Source: Phycomyces blakesleeanus NRRL 1555(-)
Taxonomy: Eukaryota; Mucoromycota; Mucoromycetes; Mucorales; Phycomycetaceae
Length of the DNA stretch: 64,000 nt
NCBI RefSeq assembly: GCF_001638985.1
Contig: NW_017265134.1
Coordinates: forward strand, 1,951,732 to 2,015,731
Direction: 5' to 3'
The notes beneath the pieces are model-generated. The model saw only the letters and a program-made list of their open reading frames with translations. It did not search any database and had not been told where the DNA came from. Shown here in pieces: positions 34,495 through 45,527 of this stretch; the stretch's first letter is position 1, and every line of letters begins with the position of its first letter. Both the position numbers and the translations under genes were made by a program.

Positions 34495-37400
34495 TTACAG
34501 AATGGAAAGATTGCCTTTAGTAATGCGCATGTTGTTGTTAAAGATATAATAGGGCGCAATTACATAAAACTGGTTTCCATTTGGTGGGTATTGGACCAGA
34601 CCAACTTGATGACAAATGTCATTTACACTTATAACTGCATAAGTTGGTTGCGTTTGGTGGCCTAGTGTATTGGTGCTTTGTGACCGTTGTTTGACAATAG
34701 GTACTGATGAGTCATGGCCAGCCGTGTCATGTTCCTTCATGACCTCCACGAAAGCAAGAAAGTGTGGGAAGCCATAGAAATCTACATGCTGAAAGTAGAA
34801 CTGTACTGTACCGACGAGCCAGCTGTGAACAATTACATTACGGTTGCTAAAATAAATAAATAAATAGAATGTAAGCAACTTTTGATTGTATATCAAAAAA
34901 TATTATACTTACTTTCTATAGGGGCAAGTAAACATCACATAATGGTTGCCACGGCTGGTCTCGTTTTTCTTTCTTCAGTACATGCATGAGGAATATACAG
35001 TCAAGTCCATCCACAGACGTGCAACTACAACAACAACAGAGTCACCAAACTCGTGGCCAGTCAAGCCTGTTGTTCTCCAGTAGTATTTCAATAAAGCTTC
35101 CTTTACACTAGGGCCGCCTACACCTTCCACCAAATCATTGTTCAAATTAACAAACTGATGAAACGGCTCCCACAACTGCGCACCACTAGGATCATTAGGA
35201 AGGTCCATGTAGCTCTCTCTTCCATATGGCTTTGGCTGAATGAGGTTGATTTCATCACAGATGCTGATTGCCGTGCTGGTATAATTGTGAATTGCAAATC
35301 GCTCGACAAGAAAACTGGCATTTCGGCCACCCTTTGATTTGGACTTTATCAATTTCGAGAAGACGCCAATTACTCTCTCCATTGAGCGAGTGGAGTAGCA
35401 TTGCAGGGGGCCTTGCTGCTTGATGATATAGGGTATATGGACCAGATAATGTTGCACTGGTCAGAAAACACTACGAGACAGGATATTATTCTGGACTTGT
35501 TGGTATAAAAACGAGTGCCAGTGCTTGAAGTATCTATTATTAATATTTAAAAAATGGTAACAATCAGCTATTTGTAATGATAATATATGAGATGTATAAT
35601 AACTTACGACTCCATCTCATCAAGCAATTCTGATGTCAATGTCCATTGCAAGGCAAGCGCACAACCTTTCACAAGAGATAATAGAGCTGTTTTGACAGCC
35701 CTATTTGGTAAATAAGGCATGACCAAAGTGGGGACAAGGTATAAGAGAAAGTCAAGCCAGTCTACTATGCGAGTACCATCGATATTGGCAAATATGTTGT
35801 CAAAACTGCCTTGAAATGAGGTGGGTATATATTTTTGTAAGCTGGTGATACAGTTTCCGATTGTTACAAGGTCTGTTCTTGGTATATGAAAAGGGTATTC
35901 GGTGGTATTGAGGGTATTGTCTGGATGGGTATAATAAAATTTGGTTTCCTTTGTGAGGGTGACAGTAATCAGGTCATACATAAGCTTTCCAATCCCTCTT
36001 GCAATTAAATGAAGTTCATCTAATGCAAAAAATGATGATCCAGAGAAGGTTGAGAGTTGGGTATATATGCTTGGCTGGTATATGTTCTTCGACTATTACA
36101 AGCAGTTATTTAGTATGAAAAAAAGATGGCTAATTGAACATTTGTATACTTACAGGGTTGCCTACTTTGAAGTCTTTCAAAGGTCTTAACCAGGTGGAAA
36201 TGTCATCAAAGTACATGCCATGCCGTCTGTTAGTAGGGCATTTGCCTTTGGTCTTACAAAAACGGCAACCAAATAAACTTGTATGGGAACCAATGTGGGC
36301 CATATCAGCTACAGCTGGAATATTGCCAGAAGCAAGCAGAAGATAGACCTTGGATCTGCAAAGCTCCACTCCATTGTGCTTGACAACCAAGCCATGTGCC
36401 TCAAGATCTCGCAATTCATTAATGATGGGTATAAGAAAGGAGTCCAAATGAGTTGGCTTCTTGAGGCCAGGCAAGATTGCCAGTTGCAAAAGGTATTTGT
36501 TGGTATATATAAGTATTTTATGAGTAATTTTTTTTTTAAAAAAATGTAATAATAATAATAAATAGTAATAAATTAATTAATTACCTGATGGATGGGTCTA
36601 GATTGAATATTATGCAATGGATGATGGTATATGAGTTTTTGCCTTTCTTTTGATTGACAAACCCATTGGTATAAAGCCCAATGGCAATATCATTGGGATT
36701 GGAGAACAGGCCCTGCTGCACCAACTGCTTGTAATTGTCACCATCAAAAATGTTGGTTAGCTGACCAGCTACAGATTCCCGGTTTGCTCTGTAACAGAGG
36801 AGTTCTCTTGTGGCTGGATCTGCCAACATTTGAGAAAGCATATCCCCAACTGACATAAGTTTCATATTGGCGGCTGGTGTCTGACTTTGATTGGGATCAG
36901 TCTTGTATCGCGGTTTGCCGCAGTCAACACAAGATTCCTGGTTGTCATTAATGCCATATAATCGACAACCACTAGAGCAGATATCATACTCATGGCCCTT
37001 GACACTTGACTTTGACTTGAGCAAAGCATCAACAGTTTCGCCATGACTGATCTTAGCCCCACGTTCTAAAAAAAACGATATCACTACATGTTAGTGATCT
37101 GGAATTAAAGCACAAGATAACAGAAAATATAATATTTTACCCATCATTATATCGTCATGGTCTCGGATGACAGTGTTTATAAATTGAACAATATCTCTAT
37201 ATGCTGCTCTAGCAATTCTATGCTGTAGCATCAATTGAGACAGATGAATACTCATCAACTTGGCCTTGGTAAAAGTATTTGTACTGATTTGGCTGCTGTC
37301 GTAAATGTGAGCTTCACCCTCACTGTCCTCAAAATTACATGCGCACTTATATGATAGTATTATCAAGCTCCATAGACTCCATAGTATATTCTGTAATACA

Positions 37401-37682
37401 TTATTTAGTAATTGGAAAATAAATAATACAATTACAGCTCTTTTCATTACCTGAATTGCTAACAGATTCATCTTCATTACTAGTATTATTTTCGTCATGG
37501 TACATGTCAACATCATTCAGAATAGACTGGTCAATTTCAGTCATTGTTGCTGAATCTCCTCTGTGAATTCTCTTATGGTCTTACAGCTTCTGGTAGTTAT
37601 TAAAAAACAAGACACATTGATCACATTGGTATTGCTGTGTAGATATTCTATCTCTCTGCTGGCTGGCGTTGGAAGAAGACAT
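34495..37682 (-). pseudogene. CII-1 Tnp2-like transposase with N-terminal zinc finger, multi-exon, probably broken
   Basis: ATG 37682 opens an exon encoding a C2H2-like finger (YQCDQCVLFF, then DHKRIHRGD) with one in-frame TAA between the Cys and His pairs. Later segments in order: HLSQLMLQHRIARAAYRD (about 37240-37140); 37084-36581 with YDICSSGCRLYG and CVDCGKPRY; 36489-36140 with LAILPGLKKPTH, SGNIPAVADMAHIGSH and CRFCKTKGKCP; 35990-35604 with LDELHLIARGIGKLMYDL; 35457-34975 with HYLVHIPYIIKQQGPLQCYS and RSMERVIGVFSKLIKS; and 34897-34495 at the C terminus. GT-AG boundaries fit several junctions, but no AG acceptor is visible before 36489. The order and motifs fit a Tnp2/CACTA transposase distinct from family I. 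Confidence 0.7.
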
Positions 37683-39666
37683 ATTAGTTGGGTTGGTACG
37701 TATGTAATATATAAAATAAAACTGCGAAGAGGATTTTGGTGCTATTCATTAAATGTAAAAGACATCTTTATATACTCTTTATTTTTTAACCAAAATGCTT
37801 GCGGCTCTTTTCCTTTTTCTCTCTCATAGTAATGATATAGCAATGATTACAGTAATGTCAATGCTAGGTGAAACACCTGTCAGTAAATAATTCCCATGAT
37901 TGGAAAGATTCTTCTTCATTAATAATTATGATGTAAGTTAAAATACTTCTTGGTTAACAAGGGGGTACCATTAAAAGAGCACTGGTGAAACAGACACATA
38001 CTCTTTACTTGTGAGCGATTAGATATTCTTTGGGCTTTATAAAGAGATATATGTATATTTAGGATAATTAACAACCAAATAATTTATGTTTTTTTTAAAT
38101 AAATTATCAATTACTTTCTAATACCAAAGGCAAAGAAAAACAGCCTTCTAATAATTAACAGTTAAAAAAAAGTAGTACTGTCTAAACACATTGGTAGAAA
38201 AGACATATTTATATTATCTGTGTTGTACTAATATTATTTTTGAGATAGTGAATATATATTTAGCTAATAGCATTGTTTTCTTGTTTATGTATAAAACTTA
38301 AAGGAATAGATATAGATAATGAGGGCTATAGTCTGATACTCTTTTACTGACATCATCAAGATAAGCACTACTGATCGAAAGGGGTGTTAATTGAAAGTGC
38401 CAATGTGAGTTAAAGCATACCTTTTTCAAAAATGTACAGTTTCAGTCAAAAATGCCCCTTGGTAAATAATAGTAATGACAGTTAAAATTATTTTTACCTT
38501 TGATGACAGCATCAATTGTGGTATTTCAGGTACAAAACAATAGAAAAATACAATATTTGATAATAGACGTATAGAAATACTTTGAGACTGTATATCAGTT
38601 GTCTTTATTCATAAATAAAAAGTGTCCCTTTTTATAAGAAAACACAATCTGCTCTTGTCATTACGTCTTAGTTTCTTAAGGCTTTCTTCCTTTACTATAT
38701 TTGGTTATTAGAGTGTATTTACTGCTTAACTAGTGTTGGTGTTACAATTATGACATCAAGTCATAAATTGTACTTCTTTAGCTCTTAGTTATTCTTTTCT
38801 CTTTTATACTAGAGCTTTAGGACTTCCTACTAAATTAGCTCCATATCGATCTGACACAGTTTACTTGGCAGTATGATATAATTATCTTAACAATCTTTAA
38901 GATATTATCTACAGTACTAATTGTAATAATTATTGGGCTGATTACTTAATCGTTTATATATATTTTATACTGACAAGATGATAGCTACTACGCTATCCCA
39001 ATATAAATATGTTTTTATATGTGATAAATCCAATATCCGAGTGTCTGGATCACCACATCAATTAAAACGCGTTTTAGTTGATAATGATAATAAGTATGAT
39101 ATGAACTTGAGTATCATAACATTTACTTTAATGTTGATAAAAAGGGGCTAATTAACTATATGATGTTCAGATATTATATAGCTACTGTAGAGTATATTTA
39201 AAGTTATAATTTTAACTGGTACAGAGTTTTGTCATCGAGAACTTTAACCAAATTTCATGCTATATCTGCAATATGTATAGAGTTATATTATTATATCATA
39301 TACTTTAAAACGTTTAATATGTAGACGGTGCAAAGTATGAACATTTATACATATAATATTGATTTAAAGTCTAATTCATTTTATCTTTATATTTCTTATA
39401 GTTTTGTTGTATCGACACAAAAAGACTGTATCATGTTCACATGAGCTACTGCAGACAGGTGCAGACAGGTGCATACAAGTGCATAAGCATCCCTTCTTTT
39501 ATATGTTTTGTTTGTACATCTGTCTGTATCTTTTTCATATAAATAGCTATCAATTGCTTATAATAAATCGTTGCCTTTCTCAAACTCAAATCGCTCTTAT
39601 TCTACTTGTCTAAACTATCACCTTTTCTTTTCAACTCACTGCTTATAGCTAAAAAAAAACTTAAAC
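37683..39666. promoter_or_regulatory. Shared upstream region between the divergent CII-1 genes
   Basis: No coding sequence is supportable. The region must hold the promoters of the transposase (leftward) and accessory gene (rightward). A solo LTR (38517-39057) lies in the middle. The direct repeat CAGACAGGTGCAGACAGGTGC occurs at about 39453. Confidence 0.4.
38517..39057 (-). repeat. Solo LTR family B, copy 3, with TCAAT target duplication
   Basis: 541 bp from TGTGGTATTTCAGG to GATCACCACA. A perfect 5-bp duplication TCAAT lies at 38512-38516 and 39058-39062. It arose by LTR-LTR recombination after insertion into CII-1. Confidence 0.95.
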
Positions 39667-40455
39667 ATGTCCGATATTAATACAACTCTCAACTCAATTC
39701 AAAAGATTGAGGTTGATCTTACTGAAATCAAGCAAGCATTGTGTGAGCTTCAAAGGCAATTCAGCAATCAATTTGCGCCAGCAGTCAGTGCAGAAGATCT
39801 AACTACAATGCAACAAAGCATTATTGAGCAGAGTTGTAAGTCATATATATTCTGTGCTTAGATGTTTATTTACTTTATTAATATTGTCATACATTTTTTG
39901 TAGCTCTTGAGCGCATTGCCGAGTCTGTGAAAAGAGCTCAGCTCACAGAGTACCCTGATCAGCTCGGTAAGCGAGTAATCAATACTGGCGGCGAGTTTGA
40001 AGGAAAAAACGAAGCACAAAAATACAATCTGTTGCTTCAGATTCTTCATGAGTAGGACTGGAAGGCGCGCTGCAAAGAAGTTCCACAAGGGCAGCCTTTG
40101 CCCCCATTAGTCCCTCTTTCAGACCATGATTTGACAGTAAAAAGACTACATCTCAAAACAATAGGCCGTACAGTAAAGCATGATATCATTGACAAAGACT
40201 ATCCTGCGGCCTCAAAAGAATGGAAGAATATCCCAGAGAAAAACAGGGAATACTACATGATGCATTTGGAGAGGTTGGCAAAGAATAGTGGATTGCACAT
40301 CCACCAATGTAAAAGAATGTGGTGTGCAAGAAGCCTTCTTCAGGAAAGCTTCAAGAGCGACAACCAGACACACAAGAGAAGAATAGCAGAGAAGAACAAA
40401 GTAAGTTTATCAATTAACAAATCTATATATTGTAAACTTTAATTAACATCGTTTC

Positions 40456-41661
40456 TGTGGTGATCCAGACACTCGGATGTTGGATTTATCACATATAAGA
40501 ACATATTCATATTGGGATAGCGTAGTAGCTATCATCTTGTCAGTATAAAATATATATAAACGATTAAGTAATCAGCCCAATAATTATTACAGTTAGTACT
40601 GTAGATAATATCTTAAAGATTGTTAAGGTAATTATATCATACTGCCAAGTAAACTGTGTCAGATCGATATGGAGCTAATTTAGTAGGAAGTCCTAAAGCT
40701 CTAGTATAAAAGAGAAAAGAATAGCTAAGAGCTAAAGAAGTACAATTTATGACTTGATGTCATAATTGTAACACCAACACTAGTTAAGCAGTAAATACAC
40801 TCTAATAACCAAATATAGTAAAGGAAGAAAGCCTTAAGAAACTAAGACGTAATGACAAGAGCAGATTGTGTTTTCTTATAAAAAGGGACACTTGTGGTAT
40901 TTCAGGTACGAAACAATAGAAAAATAAAATATTTGATAATAGAGACGTATAGAAATACTTTGAGACTGTATATAAGTTGTCTTTATTCATAAATAAAAAG
41001 TGTCCCTTTTTATAAGAAAACACAATCTGCTCTTGTCATTACGTCTTAGTTTCTTAAGGCTTTCTTCCTTTACTATATTTGGTTATTAGAGTGTATTTAC
41101 TGCTTAACTAGTGTCGGTGTTACAATTATGACATCAAGTCATAAATCGTACTTCTTTAGCTCTTAGCTATTCTTTTCTCTTTTATACTAGAGCTTTAGGA
41201 CTTCCTACTAAATTAGCTCCATATCGATCTGACACAGTTTACCCGGCAGTATGATATAATTATCTTAACAGTCTTTAAGATATTATCTACAGTACTAACT
41301 GTAATAATTATTGGGCTGATTACTTAATCGTTTATATATATTTTATACTGACAAGATGATAGCTACTACGCTATCCCAATATGAATATGTTCTTATATGT
41401 GATAAATCCAACATCCGAGTGTCTGGATCACCACATTATCCCCACCCAGGTATTAACTAAATACCGTTCAAGTACTCTATGCAATTCTTCTGATCAGCTT
41501 GTTCTTTTTTCTTTTTTTTATTTTTCTATTGTTTCGTACCTGAAATACCACAACACTTTTTATTTATGAATAAAAACAACTGATACAGTCTCAAAGTACT
41601 TCTATATGTCTCTATTATCAAATATTTTATTTTTCTATTGTTTCGTACCTGAAATATCACA
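40456..41661 (+). repeat. Solo LTR family B, copy 4, with GTTTC target duplication and a nested insertion
   Basis: The LTR pieces 40456-40892 and 41553-41661 together form one family B LTR. The 5-bp duplication GTTTC lies at 40451-40455 and 41662-41666. The insertion at 40893-41552 interrupts it within GGGACACT/TTTTATTT. It sits entirely within intron 2 of the CII-1 accessory gene. Confidence 0.93.
40893..41552 (-). mobile_element. Nested, aberrant family B insertion with the same LTR terminus at both ends
   Basis: 660 bp flanked by a perfect ACACT duplication (40888-40892 and 41553-41557). It comprises a complete minus-strand LTR (40893-41435), then 82 bp that look like the 3' end of the internal region with a polypurine tract (GGGTGGGGATAA next to TGTGG on the minus strand), then a 35-bp inverted copy of the LTR's U5 end (about 41518-41552, ending CCTGAAATACCACA). 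Both ends therefore carry the U5 terminus, so it is neither a normal element nor a solo LTR. Confidence 0.9.
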
Positions 41662-41905
41662 GTTTCCTTTTATTATGCTATAGACACAGCGAGACATAAG
41701 TGATTCTTTGCTTTCTTCTCCTGATATGTCAGAAACTGGTGATGTTAAGTTGCCCATAATGGCAGATGTGCTGTAAGTTACCATTGTTGCTTTTTCTCAT
41801 GCGCTGTTAATACAAAACTAATATAAACTTCTTACTCTTTTATGTAGGTCTCCTCCACCCACAGCAAGTGTTGAGCCTGCTCGCAAGAGAAGCCGAAGAT
41901 CATAG

Positions 41906-42899
41906 TTTGGCTGCTGTGATTGGCCGAGTTTGATTTTTTTAGTCTGTCTTTAGTGCATTTTTTTTCTTATCTTGTCATTTTTCTTTTTATGTTTTTTATT
42001 CCTTTTTTCTTTCATATAAAAAATTTATTGACCTCTTTCATATGATTGCTAATGTTGTGATTACAAGAATTTGAAGCTAATGTACAGCATCTACAATTCC
42101 GCTATATTCAAATATAAAAGGAAATAGTATATAGCCTTTTTTTGAGAAAAAAATTAATAGTAATATTTTTGTACTGATATATTATACTTGGGAGTCGTTC
42201 TATTATATGTAAGTATATTGAGTAGAATAAACACATTGAGCTTTCTAACAAGATGCTCATTCCGGTTGTATGAATCAGATTCGAATTAGCTTCATGTTAC
42301 ATGACTTGAATCTTTACTCAAGTTTTTCTTCTTCTACAATACTGACTTTCTATAGTGCTTATGTTTTATCGCTTTTCTTATATATAGATCTTAAATATTA
42401 ATACATTCTTTAATATATATATATATATTCTTAGAGTAAATGCTTATTTTACTGAACAAGTAAGCATATTATATAAAGGTAAGCATTATAATAATATTAT
42501 ATCTATTTATTTATTTTAAGTTTTTTTTCTAATATTAGTATATTTGTAGAAATTGGTAAAAAATAATAAGTGCTATCTAAGATATATTAGAATACCCAAA
42601 GTATATGAAATACAATTTGAATAGTAGTGTTTTACTGCATACATTTTGTAGTAGCTAAACAGAACTATTTTTTATTGCGAGTGACCGATGGAATTGTTTT
42701 TTCATTATTACTATTATTATTATCATTTTCATTTAATAAAACATGCATTGAAATAAAGATTCAATTTAATTAAACCCGATTCAATATTGTATAATAAAAA
42801 ACAGACCATTCTGTTAAAGCTGCAAAGGAAAAACAAGAGGTTGTGCTAAAATTGAAAACAATAGAACAAAAGAAAGAATGTAATAGAGGAAAGGAAGGA
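41906..42899. other. AT-rich right part of CII-1, no gene
   Basis: T-rich sequence after the accessory gene, probably 3' UTR and spacer. An AT run lies near 42414-42428. No open frame is supportable. Confidence 0.45.
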
Positions 42900-43103
42900 T
42901 GCTTGATTTTTTTTTTGAAAAATGGTAACAGTGCTTGTTTTGGCTTTTTACATAATAAATAACTGTCATTTTTACTATATAAAAAATGGTAACAGTGCCT
43001 GTTTTGGCCTTATACAGAGTCATAACTGCCATTTTTTATTAAGTAAAAAATGGCAGTTATGTTACCAAAGTGGTAACATGTTACCATTTTCTCCACCATA
43101 GTA
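42900..43103. repeat. CII-1 right terminal and subterminal palindromic repeats
   Basis: Two tandem units start AAAAATGGTAACAGTGC and continue through TTTTGGC to CTGCCATTTTT or CTGTCATTTTT. They are followed by the hairpin CATAACTGCCATTTTTTATT against AAAAAATGGCAGTTATG, and by GGTAACATGTTACC. A similar unit lies inverted at 33881-33923 near the left end. They are probably binding or cleavage signals for the element's own proteins (inference). Confidence 0.6.
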
Positions 43104-43106
43104 AAG

Positions 43107-43993
43107 CTGATGCGTGATGTGTTAGGTTTGTTGTAGATTGTAACAGATCACTTGTCAAATAAAATACAATGATAATAGAATAGAACAGAAGACAGATACA
43201 GCAAAAGGTGGCAAACAACAATAGTTGACAGGTAAGAAAAGAGAGAACAACCAATAGAATCATTGTTAAAATCGAGAGAGAGAGAAAGGTATATGAAAAG
43301 GGAATGATGAAACAGGAAAGTAATAACTGATGAGAAGACCAAAAACCAACAAACAACCTTCCTAAAACCAAGGAACCAATATATTATATCATAAGATGGT
43401 ATAGACCACAAAGAGAAGAAAACAAGAAAAAGATACTGAAACTGAATTGAATGATTTATTGAGTTGAGTTTGCTTCTCTTTTTATAGTTGACAAGACTTT
43501 AAGTTGATAATAGAAGTTTGGAAAAATAAAGATAGTAAAAATAGAATGATGAATAATCGATACGGCAAGGATAAAATATATGAATAAAAATATAATAAAA
43601 ATATAATAATAAAGGTACTGATGTTGCGCGGAAATGTTGGCAAGATGAATTATGTGCATTGTAGAAGAGGAATGTTACTAGCATGGGGAACCATGATTTC
43701 GAATGAGTACAATGTAGACAAATATGTTAACAAAGGAAAAGGAAAAAGTATTGTGTGTAGAAGAAACAGAGAACAAAAGCGAGATTTTTCCTGTGCACAG
43801 AAAAATTTTCCTCTTACCACCGAGGGCACAGAACCACATCACCAAACCGTTGACATCAGCCTCTCATAACCAGGACGACACATCACAACAAACCGCTGGA
43901 CAAACCTACCGAGCAGACCAATCTTCTGGTACCAGGCACCACGACATGGTCAAATGTGCTACTTACCTACAACACACGTGATAACGCAACTAC
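43107..43993. other. AT-rich spacer, no gene seen
   Basis: Several short frames lack domains. A minus-strand TATAAAAAGAGAAG box (about 43485) followed by CTCAATAAATCATTC looks like an LTR or gene promoter, but no product follows. The spacer ends at tRNA-Tyr. Confidence 0.4.
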
Positions 43994-44075
43994 CCGGCTT
44001 TAGCTCAGTTGGTAGAGCGGAGGACTGTAATGAATTGTAATCCTTAGGTCACTAGTTCGAATCTGGTAAGCCGGA
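43994..44075 (+). tRNA. tRNA-Tyr (anticodon GTA) with a 9-nt intron
   Basis: The acceptor CCGGCTT pairs with AAGCCGG, discriminator A. The D arm is GCTCAGTTGGTAGAGC. The anticodon stem is GAGGA/TCCTT with GTA in CTGTAA, followed by a short intron of about 9 nt. The T arm is ACTAG-TTCGAAT-CTGGT. Introns directly 3' of the anticodon loop are usual for eukaryotic tRNA-Tyr. LTRs begin about 24 bp downstream. Confidence 0.93.
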
Positions 44076-44098
44076 AGGGTATAATTTTATTCTCAATA

Positions 44099-44431
44099 TG
44101 TCTGAAATTATTTTTTTCAATCCTGATCTAGGCTATCTTCCAATTCACTGTAAACGTAGCCGAATTGGTCAAGCTTTAATAACACAGGAGTAAGCAAATA
44201 AGAGAGAGGATAAAAAGTCAATTTTTATTATTTGATTTGGGTTATCTTATATAGTTTTTGAAATGATTATTCATCTTTGACTACACTCAAGTAGTGTCTA
44301 GTAATATTACAAATTATTATAAGCTGATTACAAATTTCTAAAATTATAAACTGATGAATAATCATTCTAATTTCTGCTTCTTTTGTAATAACAAGTCACT
44401 AGAACTTGTATCACCAAAATTAAGCATGATA
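44099..44431 (-). repeat. LTR family C, third copy (minus)
   Basis: The inverse of 31561-31833 for 44165-44431. The left limit at TGTCTGAAATT (44099) is a guess from the TG...CA rule. It is the first of three LTRs between tRNA-Tyr and tRNA-Glu. Confidence 0.6.
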
Positions 44432-44435
44432 AGTC

Positions 44436-44796
44436 TGTCAGAGTTGACATCAGTGAACAAAATTAGTAGTTATAAGCAACCAGTAAGAGTTGATTTTTTA
44501 GGATAAAAATCTTGACTTTGTTGATTGGTTTTTCATATATGTTTTAGATGTTTAAGATGGTGAATATACTTGTAGAAGATATTACTGAACAACAGGCATC
44601 TAAAACATATTATTGTAGCTATTCTTTTAGCCAGAAATCAATTATCATTTTGTATAAATAGTCAAGAAATATATTTAATAAAAAGCATCTTTATTCTTAT
44701 CTAAAAACTATTCATAAACTTGACAATCCCCAGTGATATTGATTCTGCGACTTAGTTACAAGTGTCAGAAAAGAAATACCAGATCGAGACTTGACA
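44436..44796 (+). repeat. LTR family D with AGTC flanks
   Basis: Runs from TGTCAGAGTTGACATC to GATCGAGACTTGACA, 361 bp. AGTC occurs directly on both sides (44432-44435 and 44797-44800), consistent with a 4-bp target duplication. Contains GTATAAATAG and AATAAAAAGC. Confidence 0.75.
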
Positions 44797-44802
44797 AGTC
44801 TG

Positions 44803-45162
44803 TGTCGGACATTATTTTGATGAATCCAAGAAATCGGGATAATTGACCGCAGCAGTTCTGTATGTCAAAGATACCTCATAGATAACGAACTGCAGTAATG
44901 TCTTGTAAAGATTAACCACAGTAACATCTTCTGAGCATCAACTGCAGTAAAAGGACTTCTCTTGTAATTAAATAGAGTATAATAGTTTACTGCGGATAAT
45001 GCGCAGTATTAGTTTAGAAAACTATATGATAATTCAATTCCTATCAATAAAAAGCACCTTTTATCCTCTCTTCGATTTTACATATACTCTCCGATCCCCA
45101 GTGGGTTTGACCTTTTGACTTTGCTATAGTAAAAGGAAGACCATCCCAGATCAGAAACGACA
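44803..45162 (+). repeat. LTR family E with TCTG flanks
   Basis: Runs from TGTCGGACATTATTTTG to CAGATCAGAAACGACA, 360 bp. TCTG lies on both sides (44799-44802 and 45163-45166), so a 4-bp target duplication is likely. It overlaps the right flank of LTR family D by two bases, as in sequential insertion. Its end is 69 bp from the 3' end of tRNA-Glu. Confidence 0.75.
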
Positions 45163-45230
45163 TCTGTGTTGGACTTTTCCAAGTTACGAGTATCAAAAAA
45201 TAATTGTAGATTTGTTTTCTACAGTGATAG

Positions 45231-45302
45231 TTCCCCAACGGGGAATTGAACCCCGGCCACGACGGTGAGAGCGTCGGATCCTAGCCACTAGACCATTGAG
45301 GA
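45231..45302 (-). tRNA. tRNA-Glu (anticodon CTC)
   Basis: 72 nt. The acceptor TCCTCAA pairs with TTGGGGA, discriminator A. TGGTCTAGTGGCTAGGAT is the typical Glu D arm. The anticodon stem CGACG/CGTCG holds CTCTCAC (CTC). The T arm is CGGGG-TTCAATT-CCCCG. No intron. Confidence 0.95.
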
Positions 45303-45527
45303 TAGTATACCTCTATTGGATTGCGTTACAATTCTAAATCACTAGCCAAGCAATATAAAAACAGGCAAAGAAGTATACTTAAGGAAGTACAATCAAATAG
45401 ACAAAATAATATAGTAGATAAAAAGATGATTTTATTATGAACAATTGCTATTGATATTTATACTAATTATTTGGAATGTTTGTCTTAGGGTCTTATTCGA
45501 TATAATGCCTCATCTGTAAGAATGTTA
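45303..45527. other. AT-rich spacer
   Basis: No feature recognised between tRNA-Glu and the CACTGGAAAA terminus of CI-6. Confidence 0.4.

Larger units (their letters stand above)
39667..41905 (+). pseudogene. CII-1 accessory protein gene (four exons, one stop, LTR in intron 2)
   Basis: Exons: 39667-39835, 39904-40400, 41684-41772 and 41848-41905, all with GT-AG introns, about 270 codons. The N-terminal segment (IQKIEVDLTEIKQALCEL) is a probable coiled coil. The middle is basic and Lys/Arg-rich (VKRLHLKTIGRTVKHDII, YYMMHLERLAKNSG, CKRMWCARSLLQES), and the C terminus RKRSRRS looks like a nuclear localisation signal. One in-frame TAG (ILHE*DWKA, about 40053) is the only break. Intron 2 is 1,283 bp long because a solo LTR with a second nested insertion lies in it; the splice sites at 40401 and 41683 are intact. 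The role is unknown, but its place next to a transposase matches the family I accessory gene. Confidence 0.75.
33866..43103. mobile_element. Complete CACTA family II element CII-1 (9.2 kb)
   Basis: The left end is CACTATGGCAGGATGAATGG at 33866. The right end, read on the minus strand, is TACTATGGTGGAGAAAATGG ending at 43103. Both termini continue into similar ATGGCAGTTA/ACTGCCAT subterminal palindromes. A 3-bp target duplication AAG (33863-33865 and 43104-43106) fits CACTA insertion. Inside, the transposase (34495-37682, minus) and the accessory gene (39667-41905, plus) diverge from a 2-kb shared upstream region, the reverse of family I. Two LTR insertion events (38517-39057 and 40456-41661) came later. 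Confidence 0.9.

Noticed and set aside
32455..34559. Several minus-strand frames of 64-116 codons (e.g. 33574-33849 and 34209-34559)
   Set aside because: The products are Phe, Ile, Tyr and Leu runs from A-rich plus-strand DNA, with no domain, no conserved copy and no splice pattern.
40456..41661. Reading the inverted family B LTR pair as a foldback DNA transposon
   Set aside because: Both the outer LTR (GTTTC) and the inner insert (ACACT) have their own 5-bp duplications and TG...CA ends, which explain the palindrome as nested retro-insertions.
42814..43684. Overlapping frames on both strands near 42.8-43.7 kb
   Set aside because: Low-complexity hydrophobic or mixed products in AT-rich DNA, partly over the terminal repeats of CII-1.
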